Below are positions 8,908-17,802 of a stretch of 64,000 nt of DNA, piece after piece. Numbering within the stretch: the first letter of the stretch is position 1; each line of letters opens with the position of its first letter. Under the pieces are notes generated by a model. The model did not search any database. It saw only the letters and a program-made list of their open reading frames with translations, and was not told the DNA's origin. This DNA is from Rariloculus sp965263005 (GTDB lineage Bacteria; Pseudomonadota; Gammaproteobacteria; Steroidobacterales; Rariloculaceae): assembly GCF_965263005.1 (NCBI RefSeq), contig NZ_OZ253579.1, positions 3,224,001-3,288,000 of the forward strand. The letters run 5' to 3'. The translations under genes and the position numbers were made by a program.

Positions 8908-10680
8908 CTATCGCCAATCGTCGACTCTGATGCTGGTGCGATAGCCACATTCGTTTACGCTCCAACGCACGTTACCGCTGCCGCCGACCACAACCACGTT
9001 GACGTTTTCCAGATAGGCAATCTGCTCATCATCAGCGAGCGCCAGCCAACTCGCGTAGGGCTCTCGACCGGAAAGCGCAATCCCGCGCTTATGGTTGATG
9101 ACATCCTGATCCAGCCAGTAATTGAACTTGCTCATCGTGACGTTTGTCTTGACCCAGTCGATGAGCTTCTCCTTGGTGTCGAAGCCGAACCGGAGCAACG
9201 GCCATGTAACCGCAGGATCGATCAAGAGCAGCTTGCTGCTCTGATTCGGCGAGCCGAGCCCGCCGACGGTTCGCTTGATATGCCACTGCCAGTTCTCGTC
9301 CTTGAACACCTGCGCCATGCTCATGCTCTGGCAACCGCCGAACGTGCTGACAACGTTCTCTTCAGTGCCAAAGCCTTTCTGCACGTGCAGCGGATCCCAG
9401 CCTTCGGGCAGCCCTGCCACATTCTCGGCAAACACGGCAGGCACCGTGCCCATCGGGTTGCCTTGATTGCCGAGATACGTCGTGCCGGGCGCCGAGCCAC
9501 CGACCGTATTGCCGGCCAGCAGCGCCCACGCGCGGCCGATCACGGCACCGGATTTGCTGTACACGGCCTGCAGGGCGCCGGTACCGTCGTTCAACAGGAG
9601 CTCTTCTACGATCGGTCCGTTGAACACGGCCATCGTCGTCATCGACGAGGTCGAGCTGCCGCGGGGATTGGTGCGCGACGCAGCAATCGCCAGGATAGCC
9701 GGGAAATGCTCGGGCTCGGCGCCCGCCATCACGGCATTGATCGCGGCCGTCTCGACCGTGTATCCCCACCGGGACGCCGAACCAGCACTGAACGTACCAA
9801 GCTGCTCGTCTGGCTTGTGCGAGGTTGCTTCGAGCATCTCGGCGACACGCTCTTGCGTGGGCGCGATGATCGGCAGATTGTCGGACCAGAACCTGTCGTC
9901 AAAATAGGCCTGCACGTCCTCCTGCGTAAAGGGTCCGAGCATCTGCTGCTTCGGCCGGTCCACGATGCCGGTGCGCGTCTCGTTTTCGTTCAACGGCCGC
10001 GTCAAATAGTCGACAATCCCCGCCATGAGCGGTTGCCCGCTGACCGCGTCATGACCGTTGACGTAATCCCAAAGCTCCTCGCGCGTCTTGCCACCAACCG
10101 GGGTAGGTGTAAATGCGAGCCTCAGGTGCGGCATTCCGACATTGATCGCTTTGTCTCGAACCAGTGACTCCAGAGAATCAACGATCACGCCAACGCCGGG
10201 AACCCCGTACTGACTTTCTACTGTATGAACATGCGCGACGACCGCCGGCGCACAGGTGCTTCAATGGCCGATCGCCATGATCATCAGGCCATCTGCGGCC
10301 TGAATCTCCCGCCACAGAGCGGGATCGTCAGTGGTATAGCCGCCCGTCTTCCGCCGATATTCGGTCGTGACCGCGGGCATGTGCATGTTGAACCACTTCA
10401 TCATCTCCTCGAGCAGAACATCGGCGTTGTTGAACGTCTGATCGACGAAGAAGATGGTTTTGCCGTCGAGACTCTCCGGCCGAGCCGTCATCGACTTGAG
10501 CTCGAGCGGCGGTGGGTCGCCTGTCGGGTTCAATACCGTGTACAACGCCTCCGCTCCCACGGGCCCACTCGCATAGTCCTGGGCCGCGACAGAAGCACTC
10601 GCGAGCGCCAGGCTAAGGCCGAGATACTTGAGGAGCCGTATCGGCGGACTCCCCCTCAAACACGCATTCAAGAATGACAT
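8908..10680 (-). CDS. Predicted exported selenoprotein, UGSC-type (in-frame UGA at codon 140)
   Basis: A conventional reading gives two genes, 10680-10261 and 10188-8908. They lie in the same frame, and the sequence between them is open except for one UGA at 10263-10261. Read through it, the product is 590 residues: signal peptide 1-33, a KTIFFVDQ strand, GLMIMAIGH, then Sec140-S-T-C143, a helix (APAVVAHVHTVE), VPGVGVIVDSLE, and GMPHLRLAFTP. This order matches the UGSC (seleno)protein family, where U-G-S-C or C-G-S-C is the redox-like site; here the site is U-S-T-C. A long C-terminal region (about 190-590) follows with no motif I can name. The ATG at 10680 has AGGAG 7 nt upstream. Reaction unknown. 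The alternative is a nonsense-mutated gene. Confidence 0.8.
10232..10254 (-). promoter_or_regulatory. Candidate bacterial SECIS stem-loop after UGA140
   Basis: On the minus strand, six nucleotides after the UGA, TGTGCG pairs with CGCGCA (6 bp with one G-U) around an 11-nt loop containing GGTC. The loop G residues fall 18-19 nt after the UGA, within the window used by bacterial SelB-dependent SECIS elements. The fold was found by eye only. Confidence 0.5.
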
Positions 10681-10828
10681 TGAACTGCTCCTCTCATGAC
10701 CAGAAACGGCAGAAATCCGCGACTTTTGGCATGGTATTTCTATTACTCCTGACAGTACAGCGGCTGATCCAGTCCGGGAAGTAGGCGCCGTTTTTGCGCA
10801 CGGCAGCGGCTATTCCCGGCAGCAGACC

Positions 10829-11187
10829 TGGCAGACATCGAATGGGCTCGGGAAGTGTTGATGGCAATGCGCCCCTTCGACCCCGGGCAGCTCGACGAGG
10901 CGCAACAGGCGACCTTCCTGCGCCTGTGTGCGTACTACCTGCTCGAAGCAAGGCGCAAGGGCGAACCTCTGGATCCCGTGGCGCGGTTCCATCTCGGTAA
11001 CGGAGCCGCGCTCGAGCGCGTCAACTGGGCTGCCGATACTTCTCGCAGGGGAATCGAACAATCAGCCGGGACTATGGTCAATTACGTCTATCGGCTCAAA
11101 GACATCGAGAAGAACCATGAGCTGTATTTTGCCGAGGGTGAGATCGTTGCCTCGAGCCGCGTTCGAAAATTGGCCCGATATGCCTGA
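10829..11187 (+). pseudogene. C-terminal remnant of malonyl-CoA decarboxylase
   Basis: The frame ending at 11187 reads CAYYLLEARRKGEPLDPVARFHLGNGA, then ERVNWAADTS, QSAGTMVNYVY and a final VASSRVRKLA. This is the conserved end of the malonyl-CoA decarboxylase C-terminal (GNAT-like) domain, including the His of F-H-L-G-N-G and the Tyr of V-N-Y-x-Y. About 350 residues of the normal enzyme are missing upstream, and no start or ribosome site precedes it. It is a truncated, inactive scrap. Confidence 0.75.
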
Positions 11188-11300
11188 CCTCGTCGCGATC
11201 ATGGACTGGCACACCCGGCGGGTGTTGTCGCGACGCCTCTCGACGACCCAGGATCGGCACTGCTGTCTGGAAGCACCGGCGGAGACCTTGCGGCGCCGGT
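11180..11300 (+). pseudogene. IS3-family transposase (rve domain) remnant
   Basis: Overlapping the MCD scrap in another frame, DLVAIMDWHTRRVLSRRLS is followed by CLEAPAETL. This matches the integrase-core signature of IS3-type OrfB (L-V-A-I-x-D-W-x-S-R-x-V-L-x-W-x-L-S, then C-x-E-A-L-x-E-A-L), with the first catalytic Asp of the DDE triad present. Only about 40 residues survive. It suggests an insertion event that destroyed the neighbouring gene. Confidence 0.6.
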
Positions 11301-11435
11301 CCACCGCCTGCTATCTACTACCCATGCCTCTGTCCTATACTCTTCGGTAACCGACAAAACGCGATGGACGAGGGCAACCTCGATCCGTTCGTACACTGTC
11401 CTTCAGAAGGATCGCCAATTCGGGAGGGTCTTGCG

Positions 11436-13307
11436 ATGCTGGTCCACTCACGCCCCGCCCTCGTCGCCCTGGGTTGTCTCGCACTGATGTCGGTCCGTCC
11501 GGGACCGGCGTTCGCCGAAGACGGGCCAGCACTCTACAGCCAGCTCTGTGCTTCTTGCCATGAAGCCGGCACGGATCGCGCCCCCGATCTCGTGACGTTG
11601 CAGGCAATGTCGCCCGAGCGCGTGCTCACGTCTCTCGAAAGCGGAACGATGCTCTCGATGGCCAGCGGTCGCACCGGAGTGGAGCGTCGCGCCATCGCCG
11701 AGTTCGTGACGGGGAAGGCGTTCTCCGAGCCGCTCGCTACGACTCCGTCGCCCGAGGCGATGTGTGGCCCATCGGAAAGCGATTTCGTCGCCGCTCTGGA
11801 CGGACCGCGCTGGGCCGGCTGGGGCGCCAACACGGCGAATACGCGATTTCAGGAAACCGAGATGGCCGGACTGACCGCGGCCGACGTGCCACGCCTCGAG
11901 GTCAAGTGGGCCTTCGGCTTTCCAGGTGAACTCAGCATGGACGCCCAGCCGACCGTGACGGGCGGGCGCGTGTTCCTCGGGACGCAGAGCGGCGCGGTCT
12001 ACTCGCTCAGTGCGGCGACCGGCTGTGTTCACTGGATGTTTCAGGCTGCTGTGGCGGTGCGTGCGGCAATCAGCATCGGGCGCGTGGAAACGCAGTCCGG
12101 CTCACGCGTGGCGGCCTTCATCGGCGACCGATCGGCGAACGTGTACGCCGTCGACGCAGCAACCGGCGAGCTGCTCTGGACCACGACAGTGGACGACTTC
12201 GCGCTTGCACGCGTCACAGGGTCGCCGACGTTTCACGATGGGCGTTTGTACGTGGGCGTCGCCTCTGGCGAAGAGTCGGCCGGCGCATCTGCCGACTACG
12301 AGTGCTGCACGTTCCGCGGCAGCCTACTGGCGCTCGACGCCGTAACGGGCGCGCAGATATGGAAGACCTACACGATCGAACCGGCGAGGCCGATGGCGAA
12401 AAACCGAGTGGGAACACAATTGTGGGGTCCATCCGGCGCGCCGATCTGGAACAGCCCAGCCATCGACGTGCAGCGAAACGCCGTTTACGTCACCACCGGC
12501 AACAACTACAGCGGCCCGGCCACCGCCAACAGCGACGCCTTCATGGCCTTCGACATGGACTCGGGCCGCGTGCTTTGGGCCCATCAGACGACGGCCGACG
12601 ACGACTGGAACACGTCCTGCCGCTTGCAGGACCAGATTAATTGCACCAATCTCGAGGCTCCCGACTTCGACTTTGCCTCACCGCCCATTCTCGTGACACT
12701 CGCGAACGGCCGGCGGGCGCTCGTGGCCGGACAGAAGTCGGGCGTGGTCCACGCCATCGATCCCGATCGGGATGGCGAGCTCATCTGGCAGGCACGCGTC
12801 GGCAAGGGCGGCATCAACGGCGGCGTCCAGTGGGGCTCGGCTGCCGACGCTTCCGCCGTCTACGTGGCGCTCTCCGACCTTGTCCGGGTCCCCGTTCCCG
12901 ACAGCTTGGCGACGACTCCCGATCCCGAAGGCGGGGGCGGGATGTTCGCGTTGCGGCTCGATACGGGAGAGCGCGCCTGGTACACGCCGCCGCCGGCCGG
13001 CACCTGCGAGGGAAGGGAGCGCTGCAGCCCGGCGCAGTCGGCCGCAGTGACGGGAATTCCGGGGGTAGTCTTCTCAGGATCGGTCGATGGACACCTTCGC
13101 GCATTCTCCACGGCGAGCGGCGACATTGTATGGGACTTCGACACGGTTCAGACCTACGACACCGTCAACGGTATCGCCGGACGAGGCGGGTCGCTCAACG
13201 TCGGGGGGGCCGCCGTGAGCGGCGGCACGCTCTTCGTGAACTCAGGATACGCACAGAACGGTACGCCGGGTAACGTGCTGCTCGCCTTCTCGGTGGACGG
13301 CAACTGA
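11436..13307 (+). CDS. Cytochrome c / PQQ-propeller dehydrogenase (polyvinyl-alcohol dehydrogenase-like)
   Basis: 623 residues from ATG 11436, which has GGGAGGG 8 nt upstream; the longer ORF start lacks this. Signal peptide about 1-27 (ends GPAFA), then a heme c site CASCH near residue 40, then a multi-bladed quinoprotein propeller with repeated motifs (VYSLSAATGCVHW, VYAVDAATGELLW, LLALDAVTGAQIW). An adjacent Cys-Cys pair (YECCTF) recalls the vicinal disulfide of quinoprotein alcohol dehydrogenases. The domain order heme then propeller, and the length, resemble cytochrome-fused PVA dehydrogenase. It should oxidise an alcohol in the periplasm and pass electrons to its own heme. Single gene. 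Confidence 0.85.
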   Translation: MLVHSRPALVALGCLALMSVRPGPAFAEDGPALYSQLCASCHEAGTDRAPDLVTLQAMSPERVLTSLESGTMLSMASGRTGVERRAIAEFVTGKAFSEPLATTPSPEAMCGPSESDFVAALDGPRWAGWGANTANTRFQETEMAGLTAADVPRLEVKWAFGFPGELSMDAQPTVTGGRVFLGTQSGAVYSLSAATGCVHWMFQAAVAVRAAISIGRVETQSGSRVAAFIGDRSANVYAVDAATGELLWTTTVDDFALARVTGSPTFHDGRLYVGVASGEESAGASADYECCTFRGSLLALDAVTGAQIWKTYTIEPARPMAKNRVGTQLWGPSGAPIWNSPAIDVQRNAVYVTTGNNYSGPATANSDAFMAFDMDSGRVLWAHQTTADDDWNTSCRLQDQINCTNLEAPDFDFASPPILVTLANGRRALVAGQKSGVVHAIDPDRDGELIWQARVGKGGINGGVQWGSAADASAVYVALSDLVRVPVPDSLATTPDPEGGGGMFALRLDTGERAWYTPPPAGTCEGRERCSPAQSAAVTGIPGVVFSGSVDGHLRAFSTASGDIVWDFDTVQTYDTVNGIAGRGGSLNVGGAAVSGGTLFVNSGYAQNGTPGNVLLAFSVDGN

Positions 13308-13437
13308 CTGCCCAAAGCGCGCATCGTCTGCCTCCGTGCTGCGGTGCACGATTGTCCCAAGTCAGGCCTTTTCAACAGGCTGCCAAGACCTGCACAGGGA
13401 AACCGCGCAACGTGTGCGCGGGCATCATGACCCACTG

Positions 13438-14475
13438 CTAGCGCTGCCGCTCCAGGCCGATAATCTTGGCTCTTGCGCAGTTGGTCATGGCGTCAAAGTA
13501 GCCCTGCACCGAGTCCGCGCTCGATACGAATGGGTTCGGCCCGAACCCCCGGCCGGCGATCATGCGGGATTTGTTGTGCGCGTTATCGAATTCGGAGTGG
13601 TTCGACAGCAGGACCGTTGCGCCGGCTTCGGCCGCGCTGCGCGCGAACATCTCCTGAGAGGCAATGTAGCGCTCGAGGTTCGGGATCCCCGGATCGGGCC
13701 GATCCGTCTGGAAATTGAATGCCGTGCCGCCCGAGTAGGCCACGACCACGGGACGATCGAAATCGTGCGCCGTGAAGACGTACGACAGCGTGCCGTCGGT
13801 GTGGCCCGGCGTCGGATAAACGTGGACGACGCGCTCGCCGAGCCGCAGCTCCATCGGCTCGCTGACCTCGATCCCGTTCGATCGGTCAGGCGTCATGGCG
13901 GCATAGCGATTCGGAAACCGCTGCACGAGATCCCAGTCCGCCTCGCCCATGACGACGGTTGCGCGGCTTGCCTCCTGCACGATCTGCACACCGCCGATAT
14001 GATCGCCATGCGCATGCGAAATGATGATGTAGCGGATGTCCCCGGGATCGAAGCCGAACTTGCGCATACCCTCAAGGATCAGCACGCCGGAGTTATAAGG
14101 GAACTCGGTATCGATGAGAATGTGGCCCGCGGCGGTCGTGAGCAGCCAGGCCGAGTGGATGCTGCCGCCGAGCCAATACAGATCGTCGAAGACCTGCGCC
14201 GCATCGGCGTACCAGCGATCGCGCGGCGGTGCCGTCGACGGATCGGTTACATAGCCCGGCACCGTGTCCGACGTCCGCGGCCCGGCACTCGGGGGCAGAA
14301 CACACAGACGATTGAGGAGGCCGAGATGCTCGAAGCCCGCCGCTCTCTTCGCGGCGCTGATGGCGTCTTCGATTTCCGCATCGTAGTCGCGTGGCTGGGC
14401 AAACGCTGCGGGCTGCGACATCGCGGTGACGAGGGCCACGAGCGCGACGACAAACGAAAAGAAGTGTTGCGCCAA
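13438..14475 (-). CDS. Exported MBL-fold metallohydrolase, B3-like
   Basis: 345 residues from a TTG at 14475 with GGGGAGC about 8 nt upstream. The same frame is open far upstream to 15471, but that part is antisense to two plus-strand genes and is not homologous. A signal peptide (FFSFVVALVALVTAMSQPAAFA) is followed by the MBL core: LLTTAAGHILIDTEF, the zinc motif HAHGDH, PTPGHTDGTLSY with the third His, and SNHSEFDN. The motif set is that of subclass B3-like proteins, which include both beta-lactamases and other exported hydrolases. Resistance activity cannot be inferred from this. Confidence 0.83.
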   Translation of the reverse strand: MAQHFFSFVVALVALVTAMSQPAAFAQPRDYDAEIEDAISAAKRAAGFEHLGLLNRLCVLPPSAGPRTSDTVPGYVTDPSTAPPRDRWYADAAQVFDDLYWLGGSIHSAWLLTTAAGHILIDTEFPYNSGVLILEGMRKFGFDPGDIRYIIISHAHGDHIGGVQIVQEASRATVVMGEADWDLVQRFPNRYAAMTPDRSNGIEVSEPMELRLGERVVHVYPTPGHTDGTLSYVFTAHDFDRPVVVAYSGGTAFNFQTDRPDPGIPNLERYIASQEMFARSAAEAGATVLLSNHSEFDNAHNKSRMIAGRGFGPNPFVSSADSVQGYFDAMTNCARAKIIGLERQR

Positions 14476-14709
14476 AGGTTGCTCCCCGCATTGAGAAGTA
14501 TCGATAAGCCATCGTATCGGTCCGACGGAACTGACACCAGCGCAATGAACGCCAGTCCGGCGCGCAGCGCGCGGCAGGACCGTGATCCGGCCTGAGACGA
14601 TGGACAAAAGCGTCGCCGCAACTGTCTCGCTGGTGTACGATGGTCTTGCTGAGCGATCAGACATGCTGAAGGCCTGATTTGCGACCAGGCGAGATTTGGG
14701 GGATCGATC

Positions 14710-15351
14710 ATGCGTCCGATTCGACTCGTAGCGGCAGCGCTGAGCCTGACTTTTGCGGGACCATCGTTCGGCTGGATCGAATACCAGAGCCAGGCCGATC
14801 ACTTCTCGATCAACTTCCCGGATGAGCCCGAGGTCCGTGACATCGAATACCTCACGGAGCAGTTTCTGACGCTGCCGGCGCGGCTCTACAGCTACGAGGA
14901 CGGGCCGAGCCGCTACTCGATGACGGTCGTCGATTTCTCGAACACGGAGCAAATGCACGCCGAGCGGCTCGCGAACTGCGAGGCCGAACTCGGTGGCGGA
15001 GATAGTTGCAACAATCCCTGGTCGACGGAACTGCGCGGAGCGATGGTCCATGCGGCATGGAATCTCATGCAGCGAGCCGCACAGGTGACGCATTTCTCCT
15101 ACTATTTCTCTGATCTCGTCGAGGGACAGCGTCTGCACCTGACCAACGCCGACGGATCGCGCACTTACGCTGCGATCCATATGCACGAAAACCTGCTCTA
15201 CATCATGGAAGGCACGGTGCCGGCCGGAGCTCCGGAGCCGGCGCTGTTTCAACAATCGCTCGGATTCATCGACGAGGCGGGAGACAGGATTCGCTATCGG
15301 TCGATCTACACGAACGGATTCCCGCCGCCGCCATCGTTCACTTACCAATGA
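14710..15351 (+). CDS. Secreted protein of unknown function
   Basis: 213 residues, signal peptide 1-21 (ends PSFG). The mature part opens with YQSQADHFSINFPDEPEV, a PsbP-like opening common in small exported bacterial proteins (F-x-I-x-F-P-x-x-P). Two Cys (NCEAEL and DSCNNP) may form a disulfide. I do not recognise a named function. AGATTTGGGGG precedes the ATG. A DUF6152 gene follows after 37 bp on the same strand, suggesting co-transcription. Confidence 0.75.
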   Translation: MRPIRLVAAALSLTFAGPSFGWIEYQSQADHFSINFPDEPEVRDIEYLTEQFLTLPARLYSYEDGPSRYSMTVVDFSNTEQMHAERLANCEAELGGGDSCNNPWSTELRGAMVHAAWNLMQRAAQVTHFSYYFSDLVEGQRLHLTNADGSRTYAAIHMHENLLYIMEGTVPAGAPEPALFQQSLGFIDEAGDRIRYRSIYTNGFPPPPSFTYQ

Positions 15352-15388
15352 GCGCGCGACCGTGTTCGTTACGATCGAGGAGGTGAGC

Positions 15389-15781
15389 ATGCAGCGCAAA
15401 CGCTTGGGTCTCGCGGCCCTCCTTGCCATTGCCATGACCCCGCCTCTCTGGGCGCACCACTCCCACGGCAACTACGACACCAGCGAGTGGATAACGCTCG
15501 AGGGTTCGGTCCAGGAAGTGCACTTGCTCAATCCACATTCGTGGATATACCTCGAGGTCGAAGGCGAGGGCGGTGACCCCGCGGTCTGGCCGCTCGAGGC
15601 GACGTTTCCGAGATGGCTCGAGAGGAACGGCATCGAGCCCGACGACGTAAGGCCCGGCGACCCGATCAGCGTGAGGTGCCATCGCCTCAGGGACGGCAGC
15701 AATGGTTGCCTGCTCGGCTACGTGACGCCGCTGCACGGCGATTCCGAGCGCGGGCACGGCATCGAGAAGGAGTGGGACTAG
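15389..15781 (+). CDS. DUF6152 family exported protein
   Basis: 130 residues. ATG 15389 is chosen over 15362 because GAGGAGGTG lies directly upstream and the signal peptide then starts cleanly (RKRLGLAALLAIAMTPPLWA). The mature start HHSHGNYD is the family's His-rich N-terminus, followed by V-x-x-x-x-x-x-NPHSWIYLEV and a final strand region, the pattern of DUF6152 beta-barrel-like small proteins. Function unknown; the N-terminal His cluster could bind metal (inference). The TAG stop at 15779-15781 abuts repeat copy E. Confidence 0.85.
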   Translation: MQRKRLGLAALLAIAMTPPLWAHHSHGNYDTSEWITLEGSVQEVHLLNPHSWIYLEVEGEGGDPAVWPLEATFPRWLERNGIEPDDVRPGDPISVRCHRLRDGSNGCLLGYVTPLHGDSERGHGIEKEWD

Positions 15782-15782
15782 A

Positions 15783-15882
15783 CAGCCCGTGGCAAACGTC
15801 CGGCTGCATGGGGCGGAAGACCGCCTTGCCGGGCGGGCGCCTCGACGGTCTCGGTGCGACTCCGGACGTTTGCCACGGCCTA
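15783..15882 (+). repeat. Short variant of the inverted-repeat element, copy E
   Basis: About 100 bp with inverted ends CAGCCCGTGGCAAACGTCCGG at the left and CCGGACGTTTGCCACGG at the right. It shares the terminal arm and the GGGCGCCTCG...CTCGGTGCGAC segment with the 160-bp copies but lacks the central ATTCGACCGACGA hairpin. It lies between two convergent genes (DUF6152 and an MBL protein), immediately after the DUF6152 stop codon, where it could act as a two-way transcript end. Confidence 0.8.
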
Positions 15883-15944
15883 GCCGGCCGCTTTCGACGC
15901 CATTTCATCACTCGTGGCGGCTTGGGTTCGCGCAGTCGCGAGTG

Positions 15945-17024
15945 TCACGGCGCGTAGCGCTTCGAGTGGCCCGTGCGACTGTTCGTGACCGAGAAAGAGC
16001 CGTCGCGTTCTGCCGACAGCTTGATCCAGTTCGAGGCGGACATGTGGACGGGCGTACTCGCCCCGTCTGCTGCCTCGCCCTCGTCGAGGTTCGCGATATA
16101 GGCCTCGGGCGCATTTTGCTGTGACCCCGCGACGACCGAATAGTGATTCTGCCAGATGTCGTCGAGGCCCGGCGAACGCCTGAGAATCTCGAACGTCTGA
16201 ACCGCGCCTCCTTTTCTCGGGCCGTTGTTCATGATTGCGGCGCGCGGTCGAAGCGCATGGACGAGCGCTTCGGAGCCCGATGTTTCCGAGCCGTGATGAG
16301 ACACGAAGTACGCCTGGACCTGTCCCACGTTGTTGTTGGGGCACATGAGCGCGTGTTCGTCGTTCCAATTGAGATCTCCCATGATCACAGCCCGGAACTC
16401 GCCGTACGTGATCGAAAGACTTACGGACTGCGAGTCCTCGGCGTCCCCGGACCGTCCCGTGATCTCGGGGCCCTGGAACTGGAAACCGTCGCAGAAAGGA
16501 TTGGCCGCGCCTGCGCCAGCGCCCGCGAGCGGTGTCCGGAGCACCGAGCCACCGCCAGCGATGATCCGAACATTCAGGCCGGTCAGCGGGATTTCGTCGC
16601 CCGGTCGCGCCACGGTATGAATTCCCGTTTGCCGAATGTCCGCATATGCCTGAAACGCGGTGAGCGCACGCTCATTGGTATCGACCGTCGAACCGTGATC
16701 GACGAAGTGGCGAATCGGGAGCCGGTCCGCCAACTGCGCTGTGCCGCCCATATGGTCCCCGTGGAAGTGCGTGACGACAAGGTAGTCGATCCGGCTGACT
16801 CCCGCGGCGCTCGCCGCGGCCGCGATGCGTTCTGCATCGCGCCCATCGAAGCCAGGCCAGCCCGTGTCCACGAGCAAGGATTCTCCAGACGGAGAAACGA
16901 ACAGCGTCGCTTCGCCGCCTTCGACGTCGATCAGATAGACATCGAGCGTCTCGGTCGTCTGCGCGCCAGCGAGCGAGACGGCCGCCGAGATCAGCGCGAC
17001 GAACGCGCACCATATCGTTTTCAT
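15945..17024 (-). CDS. Exported MBL-fold hydrolase (ComEC/Rec2-like C-terminal type)
   Basis: 359 residues with a signal peptide (about 1-21, ends SLAGA). The mature protein begins LDVYLIDVEGGEATLFVSPSGESLLVDTGW, the signature of stand-alone MBL proteins related to the ComEC C-terminal domain, with the zinc site HFHGDH, then MGDLNWNDE and a SHHGSE motif providing the later metal ligands. Hydrolytic substrate unknown; it is periplasmic, so not a DNA-uptake channel by itself. Convergent with the DUF6152 gene across repeat copy E. Confidence 0.85.
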   Translation of the reverse strand: MKTIWCAFVALISAAVSLAGAQTTETLDVYLIDVEGGEATLFVSPSGESLLVDTGWPGFDGRDAERIAAAASAAGVSRIDYLVVTHFHGDHMGGTAQLADRLPIRHFVDHGSTVDTNERALTAFQAYADIRQTGIHTVARPGDEIPLTGLNVRIIAGGGSVLRTPLAGAGAGAANPFCDGFQFQGPEITGRSGDAEDSQSVSLSITYGEFRAVIMGDLNWNDEHALMCPNNNVGQVQAYFVSHHGSETSGSEALVHALRPRAAIMNNGPRKGGAVQTFEILRRSPGLDDIWQNHYSVVAGSQQNAPEAYIANLDEGEAADGASTPVHMSASNWIKLSAERDGSFSVTNSRTGHSKRYAP

Positions 17025-17213
17025 GGGGTCCCCCGAGCGTTCTCGTTTACCTTACGTGCATTCCGACTCGGTCCGCAACGACTCGGCGCACTGTGCGATA
17101 TCCGTCAGGACGAGGAGTCCGGGAGGCTTGGTCCGTGGCCGTATCGATTGCAATCTCCGATCGACTCCTGTCATGTCCGATGGGCGTGCAGCGCAGGCGC
17201 CACGAAGCTAGAC

Positions 17214-17379
17214 TAGTGCAACACGGCCGTCTCGACGGGCCTGAGCGGCGAACGTACTACGCGCTCAGGGTGGCCGAAGCCATAGCTCAAGGAGCGCCGC
17301 ACCCGTCCACGACCACAGTTGCAGCCTGAGCGCGCTGCACGAAGACGAGGACGCGTTCTGCGACATCAACGTCAGGGAA
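17214..17379 (+). pseudogene. 3' remnant of a secreted-family gene (paralogue of 18811-19947)
   Basis: The sequence reads NTAVSTGLSGER, then after frame changes VAEAIAQGAPHP and HEDEDAFCDIN. This matches the C-terminus of the complete gene at 18811-19947 (NTAVSTGLSGER, VAEAVARGEPAP, PEDEDAFFDIN). Frames are broken and no upstream part remains. The preceding 190 bp after the MBL gene start show nothing else. Confidence 0.7.
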
Positions 17380-17407
17380 TGACACCACAAGCGGGGAGAG
17401 CACACGA

Positions 17408-17785
17408 ATGGCCGTAAAGACGATTTCCACGACGATCGCCGCGAGCCTCATGACCGTTGCGCATCTTGCGAGCGCGCACCATTCCGGGTCGATGTTCGAT
17501 CGCTCGAAGACCGTGACACTCGAGGGCTACGTGCTCGAGTATCAGTTTCAGAATCCGCACACCTGGATAGAGATCATCGTGTCCGACGAAGACGGCAACG
17601 AGACGCAATGGAGCATCGAAGGCGAGACGCGGCGCACGATGACGCGCATCGGTCTGGGCTACACGAAACTTGCACCAGGCGACGAGGTCACAATTCGCGC
17701 TCATCCGTTGCGCGACGGCAGGACGGGCGGCGTTTTTATCGATATCAGACTGCCTGACGGTACGACCGTTCGCGCGGGCGGTTAA
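17408..17785 (+). CDS. DUF6152 family exported protein
   Basis: 125 residues, signal peptide 1-23 (ends HLASA), mature N-terminus HHSGSMFDRSKTVTLEGYV, then FQNPHTWIEIIVSDEDG and RTMTRIGLGYTKLAPGDEVTI. These are the hallmarks of DUF6152. GGGGAGAG precedes the ATG. It is followed after 17 bp by a secreted-family gene, so the two are probably one transcript. Function unknown. Confidence 0.88.
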   Translation: MAVKTISTTIAASLMTVAHLASAHHSGSMFDRSKTVTLEGYVLEYQFQNPHTWIEIIVSDEDGNETQWSIEGETRRTMTRIGLGYTKLAPGDEVTIRAHPLRDGRTGGVFIDIRLPDGTTVRAGG

Positions 17786-17802
17786 CGTAGGGAGAAAAAG
17801 CA

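Noticed and set aside
8908..10263. Reading the C-terminal part of the UGSC gene as a separate gene starting near 10188
   Set aside because: No ribosome site precedes that start, and the domain core crosses the UGA in the same frame.
13438..15471. A 677-codon minus-strand frame that could be a very long MBL protein
   Set aside because: The upstream 330 codons are antisense to two well supported plus-strand genes and have no signal peptide or homology. A TTG with a good ribosome site at 14475 gives a normal MBL protein.
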